This document shows positions 1 through 6,336 of a stretch of 10,706 nucleotides of DNA, piece after piece. How positions within the stretch are numbered: the first letter of the stretch is position 1; each line of letters begins with the position of its first letter. The stretch lies in assembly GCA_964370795.1 (NCBI GenBank), contig CAYJME010000106.1, positions 1-10,706 on the forward strand, in the 5' to 3' direction. The stretch comes from JAHFOW01 sp964370795. GTDB lineage: Bacteria > Planctomycetota > Brocadiia > Brocadiales > Brocadiaceae. The notes beneath the pieces are model-generated. The model saw only the letters and a list, made by a program, of their open reading frames with translations, made no database searches and was not told the origin of the DNA. A program made the translations under genes and the position numbers.

Positions 1-771
1 GGTGTAAACACGGCGATAGCGACCAGGTCTGGCGGTTTTCAGGGTGTTGGATTTGCAATTTCAGCCAGTATTGCAAAAGAGACGGTTGAAAATATTATGG
101 CTGAAGGAATGGTGATAAGGGGGTATATGGGTGTAGGCACCCATGATATCAATGATGAGTTGGCTGCAACGCTTGGATTGAAAGACAAGAAAGAAATTAC
201 CTATCGCTTTGGTTTGCCTGCGGGCGAGGGGGCATTTGTTTTGGAGGTATGGAGCGACACTCCGGCATCCAAAGCAGGTATCCAGCCCGGAGATATTATC
301 ATGGAGATCGGTGGTAAAAAGATACGAAGTACCACCGATCTCCAATACGCTATTCGGCGAGCAAAGGTCAATTCAAATGTTATGGTAAAGATTTTCCGCG
401 ATGGTTCTGAACACGACCTTGATGTCCTGGTTGAACGTCAACCTGAAGACCTTTCGGGCAAGACATATGTTGCCATACGGAAATTGGATGAGCCTACAAA
501 GGTTTCTCTGGGATTGATTGTCAATGATTTAAATCCGGATATTGCACGTTCAATGGGTTATGAAGGGGAAAAGGGTGTGCTGGTTGTTGATGTAGAACTG
601 AATAGCCCGGCACATCTTGCCGGTATACAACCGGGTGATTTAATTAAAAAAGTAGGGACGAAAGACGTTCATTCGGTATTGGAATTTTTAACAATTATGG
701 ACGAGTATGCAAAGGATAATAAGACCGTGAGTATTTTTATAAAGAATAAAGGGTTCGTAACGTTGAAATAG
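1..771 (+). CDS. htrA: HtrA/Do-family serine protease, C-terminal part with two PDZ domains (5' end outside window)
   Basis: This is the C-terminal part of a periplasmic HtrA/Deg protease, which degrades or chaperones misfolded envelope proteins. The frame is open from base 1, giving 256 residues before TAG at 769-771. The first residues (GVNTAIATRSGGFQGVGFAI) match the end of the trypsin-like domain, just after the catalytic GNSGG, which must lie upstream of the window. Two PDZ domains follow, at about residues 38-140 and 150-255. Each has the typical stretch: SDTPASKAGIQPGDIIMEI in the first and NSPAHLAGIQPGDLIKKV in the second. Two PDZ domains are the DegP/DegQ arrangement. The ATG at 97 is internal and is not the gene start. 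No terminator-like hairpin follows, and the next coding frame begins within about 60 bases, so cotranscription with the GGDEF-EAL gene is plausible. The family is certain; the exact member (DegP, DegQ or MucD type) is not. Confidence 0.93.
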   Translation, partial: GVNTAIATRSGGFQGVGFAISASIAKETVENIMAEGMVIRGYMGVGTHDINDELAATLGLKDKKEITYRFGLPAGEGAFVLEVWSDTPASKAGIQPGDIIMEIGGKKIRSTTDLQYAIRRAKVNSNVMVKIFRDGSEHDLDVLVERQPEDLSGKTYVAIRKLDEPTKVSLGLIVNDLNPDIARSMGYEGEKGVLVVDVELNSPAHLAGIQPGDLIKKVGTKDVHSVLEFLTIMDEYAKDNKTVSIFIKNKGFVTLK

Positions 772-800
772 GTATAGTATTTTTTTGTTTCATATCGTAG

Positions 801-962
801 ACGATTCAGCAATCGGAGAAAAAGAACATTCTGACAGAAGAAGAGTTTTACAAAAATTACAGTCAAGTCCTTGCGGCGAAATTAGAAGCGAAGACGGTAG
901 AATTAGAGAAAGAAATTGCTTTACGTAAGCAGCGGGAAAAACAGCAGAAAACACAATTTGCC
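801..962 (+). other. In-frame N-terminal coiled-coil extension of the GGDEF-EAL gene, with non-AUG start
   Basis: The frame of the downstream GGDEF-EAL gene stays open upstream of its ATG (963) back to a TAG at 798-800. The translation looks like real protein: TEEEFYKNYSQVLAAKLEA, then a charged heptad-like helix rich in E, K, L and R running straight into the GAF domain. No ATG, GTG or TTG occurs in this frame between 801 and 962. The best candidate starts are ATT at 828 and CTG at 831. GGAG at 815-818 lies 9 and 12 bases before them. The ATG at 963 has no convincing ribosome-binding site. I infer that translation begins at 828 or 831, adding 45 or 44 residues. A sequencing error or a frameshift from another frame remains possible. 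Confidence 0.55.
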
Positions 963-3461
963 ATGACGAATATACTGGCGGAATCAGCATCGCTCAATGA
1001 TGCTGTGCCCAGGATTTTACAAAATATTTGTGAGGGATTTGGCTGGGAAATTGGTGAATTATGGCAAGTGGATAGTAATTCTAAAGCGATGAAGTTGAAA
1101 AATATATGGCATGTGCCTTCCATGGAGTTGTCCGGGTTTGCTGAATTTAGCCGTGAGTTTACGTTTTCCATAGGCACTGGTTTGCCCGGCAGGGTTTGGG
1201 CAATCGGCCAGCCGGTTTGGATAACGGATGTTATAACAGATATCAATTTTCATCGAGCTACGATGGCATTAAAACTAGGAATACATGGGGCAATGGCCTT
1301 CCCCATTATAAAAGGTAATGAGGTAATTGGAGCGATGGTCTTTTTTACCAGGAACGTGCTTCACCCTGATGATAATCTTTCCAATGTTATGGCTGATATG
1401 GGCAGACGCATAGGCGCTTTTATTGACCGCAGGGCTGCCGAGGGATTGCTTCGGGCCAGCGAGCATAAACACAGAATGTTGCTTCAAAATTTACCTCAAA
1501 AAATATTTCATAAGGACAGGAATTCCGTCTACGTGTCCTGTAATGAAAGTTATGCCAGAGATTTAAGAATTACGCCGGATTCGATTGTGGGAAAGACGGA
1601 CTACGATTTTTACCCCACGGAATTGGCAGAAAAATATCGCGCAGGCGATAAGCGAATCTTGGAATCGGGACAAACAGAGGAATTAGAGGAAAAATACATC
1701 AAAGATGGACAGGCGTTTATTATTCAAATGGTGAAAACTCCCATTAAAGATGAGAACGGAAATGTTAGTGGAATTATCGGAATTTTCTGGGATATAACCG
1801 AACGGAAACATCTCGAAGAAACCAGAAGCCAGCTTTCGGCCATTCTTGAAGCAACCTCAGATTTCGTTGCCACTGCCAGTGTGGATGGACATATGTACTA
1901 TTTAAATAAGGCGGCAAGGAGGATGATCGGAATACATGATTTTGAGGACGTTGCAAGGTTAAAAATATTTTCCTTTCATCCCGAACGGATAACAACCCTG
2001 ATCCACGATGTTGGCATACCAACGGCAATTGCAGAGGGGATATGGATCGGCGAGACCATCTTTCAGTGCCGTGATGGTAGGGAGGTTCCCGTTTCCCAGG
2101 TGATTATTGCCCATAAAACCGAGAAGGGCACGGTTGAGTATCTCTCTACCATAGCCCGTGATATTACAGAACGCAAGCGATTTGAGGAACAAATTGTCGT
2201 TATTGCAAATCGCGATCCGTTGACTGACCTGTTTAATCGCAGGCGATTCCAGGAAGAACTGGAAAGTTGGATTGCCCATGCAAAGAGGTTCGATAATCAG
2301 GGGGCGTTATTGTTTCTCGATCTGGATAATTTTAAATACATTAATGATTCCCTGGGTCATCAGGCAGGCGATAAGCTCCTCATTAAATTGGCTTCTCTGC
2401 TCAGGGGAAGATTACGAGACTCTGATGTGCTGGCGAGGCTGGGTGGCGACGAATTTGCTATAATTCTCCCGAATACCGATGTTAAACAGGCGCAATTAGT
2501 TGCAGATCAGATACGGCAGTTGGTTCTGTATAATGCCTGCGTAGAGGATGGAAAGCCACTTGATGTCACGGTAAGCATTGGTATTGCCCTTTTTCCCCAG
2601 CATGGCGATCTGGTTGAAGTGCTTCTCACCAACGCCGATCTTGCCATGTACCGGGCTAAAGAGGAGGGGCGAAACCGTGTGTGTATTTATTCCACGGAGC
2701 AAAAGACGAGGATGGAGTCCCGGTGGACGTGGGAAAACCGTATCCGGGAAGCGCTCAAGCAGAATCGCTTTGTGTTGTATGTGCAGCCTATTCTTGATTT
2801 GCGAAAAAATAAGATTGTGGGGCATGAGGCATTACTGCGTATGATCGGCGAAATGGGAGAACTTATTCCGCCTGCACAATTTCTGGATATTGCAGAGCGT
2901 TACGGGCTTATTCATGATATAGATTACTGGGTAGTGCGGGAAGCAATTCATCTTATAGAAAGACTCCAGCAAAGCGACAACCCCCCGTACCTTGAAGTTA
3001 ATCTATCGGGAAAGTCCCTCACGGATGTAAAATTAATGCCTTTGATAAAGAAAGAATTGTCGAAATCAGTCATCGACCCAAAAAATCTCGTCTTCGAGAT
3101 TACCGAGACAGCCACGATAGAAAACATCGTTGATGCTCAGCGCTTTGTAACGGAATTAAAGAGTATGGGATGCCGGTTTGCGCTTGATGATTTTGGGATG
3201 GGGTTTTCTTCCTTTAACTATCTCAAGCATCTGCCGGTGGATTATTTAAAGATCGATGGGACGTTTATTCACAATTTATTATATGACCCGGTAGACCAAC
3301 ATCTGGTTAAGGCAATGGTGGAAGTGGCATGCGGGTTGGGAAAGAAGACCATCGCGGAATTTGTGGAAAATAAAGAGACGATCTGCAAGTTACAGGAGCT
3401 TGGCGTTGATTACGCCCAGGGCTATCACATTAGCAAACCGCACGCAGTATCAGATTTGTAG
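963..3461 (+). CDS. GAF-PAS-PAS-GGDEF-EAL cyclic-di-GMP signalling protein
   Basis: This is a predicted diguanylate cyclase/phosphodiesterase that makes and/or breaks down c-di-GMP in response to sensed signals. Numbered from the ATG at 963 (832 residues), it has a GAF domain at about 10-155 and PAS domains at about 165-285 and 287-408, each ending in a DITERK motif. A GGDEF domain spans about 412-575 and an EAL domain about 585-832. The cyclase signature GGDEF is intact (494-498), and the inhibitory I-site RxxD (485-488) lies exactly five residues before it. The phosphodiesterase residues also look intact: EALLR (622-626), N680, E712, DD at 742-743, K763, E799, E802 and Q819. Both activities are therefore possible and the net one cannot be read from sequence. 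No membrane segment is visible, so it is probably cytoplasmic. The true start is probably upstream, at 828 or 831 (see the extension at 801-962). It follows htrA closely and converges on topA. Confidence 0.93.
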   Translation: MTNILAESASLNDAVPRILQNICEGFGWEIGELWQVDSNSKAMKLKNIWHVPSMELSGFAEFSREFTFSIGTGLPGRVWAIGQPVWITDVITDINFHRATMALKLGIHGAMAFPIIKGNEVIGAMVFFTRNVLHPDDNLSNVMADMGRRIGAFIDRRAAEGLLRASEHKHRMLLQNLPQKIFHKDRNSVYVSCNESYARDLRITPDSIVGKTDYDFYPTELAEKYRAGDKRILESGQTEELEEKYIKDGQAFIIQMVKTPIKDENGNVSGIIGIFWDITERKHLEETRSQLSAILEATSDFVATASVDGHMYYLNKAARRMIGIHDFEDVARLKIFSFHPERITTLIHDVGIPTAIAEGIWIGETIFQCRDGREVPVSQVIIAHKTEKGTVEYLSTIARDITERKRFEEQIVVIANRDPLTDLFNRRRFQEELESWIAHAKRFDNQGALLFLDLDNFKYINDSLGHQAGDKLLIKLASLLRGRLRDSDVLARLGGDEFAIILPNTDVKQAQLVADQIRQLVLYNACVEDGKPLDVTVSIGIALFPQHGDLVEVLLTNADLAMYRAKEEGRNRVCIYSTEQKTRMESRWTWENRIREALKQNRFVLYVQPILDLRKNKIVGHEALLRMIGEMGELIPPAQFLDIAERYGLIHDIDYWVVREAIHLIERLQQSDNPPYLEVNLSGKSLTDVKLMPLIKKELSKSVIDPKNLVFEITETATIENIVDAQRFVTELKSMGCRFALDDFGMGFSSFNYLKHLPVDYLKIDGTFIHNLLYDPVDQHLVKAMVEVACGLGKKTIAEFVENKETICKLQELGVDYAQGYHISKPHAVSDL

Positions 3462-3581
3462 GGCAACCCCAATGTCATTAAGTTAAGCTACCTGCCGTAA
3501 AAATCCCCCTTAGAATAAACTAGGGGGATAAAGGGAGTTGTTTTAATCAAACATTCTTAACTTAATGACATTAAGGGCAAC
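3461..3581. repeat. Palindromic MITE-like element with 17-bp perfect inverted repeats
   Basis: AATGTCATTAAGTTAAG at 3471-3487 is repeated exactly, inverted, at 3556-3572. Between them a second hairpin occupies 3503-3529 (ATCCCCCT against AGGGGGAT, with a short A-rich loop). The sequence GGGCAAC occurs just outside both ends (3461-3467 and 3575-3581) and could be a 7-bp target-site duplication around a 107-bp element. The left copy overlaps the last base of the GGDEF-EAL stop codon. There is no coding capacity, so any mobility would need a transposase elsewhere. It lies between convergent genes and, if transcribed, would fold into a nested hairpin that might stop or protect transcripts from both sides. 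No U-tract follows, so a classical terminator is not supported. Confidence 0.65.
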
Positions 3582-3677
3582 GCTTCAGAGTATGTGTAAA
3601 AAGTCCATCATCGTGTCATTGCGAGGGTTTTTTCCGAAGCAATCTCCTGGAATTATAGGGAAAGATTGCCTCGCTTC
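3579..3677 (-). repeat. Dispersed intergenic repeat, truncated copy A
   Basis: The reverse complement of this stretch closely matches the right-hand part of the repeat at 9038-9193. They share, in order, GAAGCGAgGCAATCTTTCCC, the AATTCCAGGAGATTGCTTCG block, the A-run with CCCTCGCAATGACACG, and GACTTTTTGCAC (here GACTTTTTACAC). Copy A lacks the other outer arm, so only its inner stem (GAAGCAATCT against AGATTGCCTCGCTTC) can fold. It also lacks about seven bases (CATTATA in copy B) at the centre. It sits between the 3' ends of the GGDEF-EAL gene and topA. The remaining bases, 3678-3756, show only a weak 6-bp inverted repeat (GCAGTG/CACTGC) and no gene. Confidence 0.8.
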
Positions 3678-3756
3678 TTTTTAGGTTGTGAATGCGCAGT
3701 GTTTATTTTTACTTTGGTTTCCTTTGCGGTTGCACTGCATTGTTGATTCAACTTTG

Positions 3757-6069
3757 TTATTCTTTGTTGGCGTCTGAAGGACTATTGCTTTCAGTAGTTG
3801 GCAGTTCGTTGGTGATGTAATCGCAATCAGGATATTTACTGCACCCAAAGAATATACCGCCTTTTTTCGAACGCCGTTGTATCAACTCTCCGTCGCAACC
3901 TTCTTTGGCGCACTTTACGCCGGTAGGCAATGATTTGATGTTTCTGCATTTTGGATATGCAGAGCATCCCATAAAGCGGCCTTTTTTACTGAACCGGATG
4001 ACCATGAGACTGCCGCATTTTTCGCATTTTTCATCGGTAGGTTCGACTTTGGTTGTTTCACCCGTAAGAGATTTTGTGTTTTTACAATTGGGATATGCAG
4101 AACATGCCAGAAATTTTCCGTGCCGGCCTGTCTTTGTTACCATGGGGCTGCCACACTTCTCACACTTCTGGTCGGTAGTTTCCGGTTGTGCTGGTTCGCC
4201 TTTTTCATCCAGTGGTAGCGTGCTTTTGCATTTGGGAAATGCTGAACATCCAAGAAACTTGCCGTGCTTTCCCCATCGAACAACCATCGGTTGTCCGCAG
4301 ATGGAACAAATTTGTGTACTTTCTTCAGGTGTGCCTTTTACGCTCTTCATCTCGCCCAGTGCCTTTTCTAAATCAACTTTGAAAGGGTTATAAAATTCCT
4401 TTAACACGTTCAACCAGTCTGTTTTTTCTTCTTCTATTTTATCAAGCTCATCCTCCATGTGTGAAGTAAATTTCACATCCATAATTTTAGAAAAATGTTC
4501 GATGAGTTTTTCCGTAACGAGTGTTCCCAATTCCGTTGCATAAAATGCACGCTTTTCCTGTCTGACGTATCCACGGTCCTGTATCGTAGAGATGATCGAA
4601 GCATACGTACTGGGTCTACCGATACCCATCTTTTCCAGAGTTTTAACGAGGGATGCCTCGCTGTAACGTGGAGGTGGCTGGGTAAAGTGCTGGGTAGGAT
4701 CCAAAACGATCAATTCGAGTTTTTGGTCTTTTGCCAGAGTCGGGAGAATTTGTTCTTCCTTTTCGATCTCTTGTCCTGAAATACGGGTATGTCCGTCAAA
4801 GAGTAACTCCCTTCCTTTTGCCTTGAAAACATACCTTTCCGCGGTAATTTCTGCGTCGGTAACTGCGTAGAGCGCTGGTTTCATCTGGCTTGCGACAAAA
4901 CGATTCCAGATCAACTCATAGAGTTTAAATTGGTCCTTTGTTAAGAACTCCTTTACAGATTCAGGCGTGTACTCGATAAGGGTAGGCCTGATGGCTTCAT
5001 GCGCACCCTGCGTCCCTTTCTTATTGGATGCGTGAACATTGGGTTTGTCAGGCAGATAGTTTTTGCCGTATTTATCTGCTATAAATTTTCTACAGGACGT
5101 AAGCGCCTGGTCTGCAATATGGAACGAATCTGTTCTCATGTACGTGATAAGTCCAACAGAACCTTCCTTTCCGATATCAATACCTTCGTAAAGCTGCTGG
5201 GCAACGGTCATGGTCTTTTTTGTGCTGAATTGTAAACGGGTGGATGCCTGTTGTTGCATGAGACTTGTGGTAAAAGGCGGCGGCGCATTATTTCGCTTCT
5301 CCAGCTTTTTTATATTGATTACAATGAATTCGGCCTTTTGAATCTCTCGAACAATATCTTTTGCCTGTTGTTCATTTTTAATATCAATATTTTCATTATT
5401 GAACTTTTGCAGAATAGCCTTAAACGTTTTTGTTTCTGCCGGTACACCTGGTGTATCAGAGAGAGTCTTTAATTCAGCGGTGATTTTCCAGTATTCCTGG
5501 CTTTTAAATGCCTTAATTTCCTTTTCCCGCTCGACTATAAGCCGGACAGCAACAGACTGAACGCGGCCAGCGCTGAGTCCCTTTGCGATCTTTTTCCACA
5601 ATAAAGGGCTTATCTGATATCCCACGAGACGGTCAAGGATTCTCCGTGCCTGCTGGGCATTGACCTTGGCCATATTAATGGGGCTGGGGTGTGCAAATGC
5701 CTCCTTGATGGCATCCTTCGTAATTTCATTAAAGGTGACCCGGCGCACCTTTTCGTCTGGCAATTCGAGCACCTGCGACAGATGCCAGGCGATAGCTTCT
5801 CCTTCCCGGTCAAGATCTGAAGCCAGATATACCGCATCAGCCTTCTTTGAATCATCTAATAATTCTTCAACCAGCTTTTTTCTGCCGGGGATTACCTTGT
5901 ATTCGGGGGTGAAGTTGTTTTCTACATCGACCGATAGTTTTTTCTGAGGCAGGTCCCGGATATGTCCCATAGACGAACAGACAAAATACGATGTGCCGAG
6001 AAATTTGCCGATCGTCTTTGCCTTGGCAGGGGACTCCACGATTACCATATTTTTTTTAACTTTGGCCAT
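3757..6069 (-). CDS. topA: DNA topoisomerase I (type IA) with four C-terminal zinc ribbons
   Basis: This enzyme relaxes negatively supercoiled DNA by passing one strand through a transient 5'-phosphotyrosine nick. The product is 770 residues from the ATG at 6067-6069. The N-terminal TOPRIM domain begins with MVIVESPAKAKTIGKFLG and contains the metal-binding DLDREGE motif. The catalytic tyrosine is Tyr310 in ITYMRTDS (codon at 5140-5142). Four C4 zinc ribbons follow, starting near residues 588, 636, 682 and 720, each with a CxxC-type pair and a C-S-x-Y/F-P-x-C pair. A TTG at 6109-6111 would add 14 residues, but it overlaps the predicted transcription start, while the ATG at 6069 has AAGG about ten bases upstream and gives the family's usual N-terminus. 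It is transcribed alone, divergent from the PpiD-like gene and convergent with the GGDEF-EAL gene. Confidence 0.97.
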   Translation of the reverse strand: MAKVKKNMVIVESPAKAKTIGKFLGTSYFVCSSMGHIRDLPQKKLSVDVENNFTPEYKVIPGRKKLVEELLDDSKKADAVYLASDLDREGEAIAWHLSQVLELPDEKVRRVTFNEITKDAIKEAFAHPSPINMAKVNAQQARRILDRLVGYQISPLLWKKIAKGLSAGRVQSVAVRLIVEREKEIKAFKSQEYWKITAELKTLSDTPGVPAETKTFKAILQKFNNENIDIKNEQQAKDIVREIQKAEFIVINIKKLEKRNNAPPPFTTSLMQQQASTRLQFSTKKTMTVAQQLYEGIDIGKEGSVGLITYMRTDSFHIADQALTSCRKFIADKYGKNYLPDKPNVHASNKKGTQGAHEAIRPTLIEYTPESVKEFLTKDQFKLYELIWNRFVASQMKPALYAVTDAEITAERYVFKAKGRELLFDGHTRISGQEIEKEEQILPTLAKDQKLELIVLDPTQHFTQPPPRYSEASLVKTLEKMGIGRPSTYASIISTIQDRGYVRQEKRAFYATELGTLVTEKLIEHFSKIMDVKFTSHMEDELDKIEEEKTDWLNVLKEFYNPFKVDLEKALGEMKSVKGTPEESTQICSICGQPMVVRWGKHGKFLGCSAFPKCKSTLPLDEKGEPAQPETTDQKCEKCGSPMVTKTGRHGKFLACSAYPNCKNTKSLTGETTKVEPTDEKCEKCGSLMVIRFSKKGRFMGCSAYPKCRNIKSLPTGVKCAKEGCDGELIQRRSKKGGIFFGCSKYPDCDYITNELPTTESNSPSDANKE

Positions 6070-6112
6070 TTTGATACAACCTTGATTAAAGACAGTCTGA
6101 ACAAAAGACAAG

Positions 6113-6141
6113 ATTTAAGCAGAGGATATAAAGAGTGTCAA
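6113..6141 (-). promoter_or_regulatory. Predicted sigma-70-type promoter of topA
   Basis: On the - strand a perfect TTGACA (6136-6141) is followed after 17 bases by TTAAAT (6113-6118, four of six matches to TATAAT). Transcription would begin near 6106, leaving a leader of about 37 bases before the topA ATG at 6069. This position argues against the alternative TTG start at 6111. The call rests on motif match only. Confidence 0.55.
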
Positions 6142-6176
6142 GTTATTTCTTGAATGGAGAGAATGTAAAAAACCAG

Positions 6177-6204
6177 TTGATAATTGCGAAATAATGGATA
6201 GAAT
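6177..6204 (+). promoter_or_regulatory. Predicted sigma-70-type promoter of the ppiD-like/ribF unit
   Basis: TTGATA (6177-6182, five of six consensus) and TAGAAT (6199-6204, five of six) are separated by 16 bases. Transcription would start near 6211, giving a leader of about 125 bases before the ATG at 6337. I recognise no riboswitch in that leader, and no intrinsic terminator is visible there. Its -35 box lies 35 bases from that of the divergent topA promoter. The call rests on motif match only. Confidence 0.5.
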
Positions 6205-6336
6205 ATCCTTTTGTTTTAATTTTTGCATTATCTTAAGAATGGTGAGATAGATTCTTTACTTCACTCATTCTGAACAGCGTAAGGGTCTCAACACAGGCTG
6301 GTTAGAAATTCCTAAACATTCAACGAAGAGGGGGTT

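Noticed and set aside
863..1246. 127-codon open frame on the - strand opposite the start of the GGDEF-EAL gene
   Set aside because: It overlaps a clear GAF-domain coding region and has no recognisable motif.
3770..4310. Repeated motif in this stretch, suggestive of a DNA repeat array
   Set aside because: The repetition is at protein level, from four C4 zinc ribbons of topoisomerase I. Spacing and bases are not those of a CRISPR or tandem array.
3905..4393. 162-codon open frame on the + strand opposite the 3' part of topA
   Set aside because: It is antisense to the zinc-ribbon region. Its repeated look mirrors the repeated cysteine modules of topA, and it has no family resemblance of its own.
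6070..6111. Upstream TTG start for topA (14 extra residues)
   Set aside because: The predicted transcription start near 6106 overlaps that TTG (6109-6111), and the ATG at 6069 gives the family's standard N-terminus.
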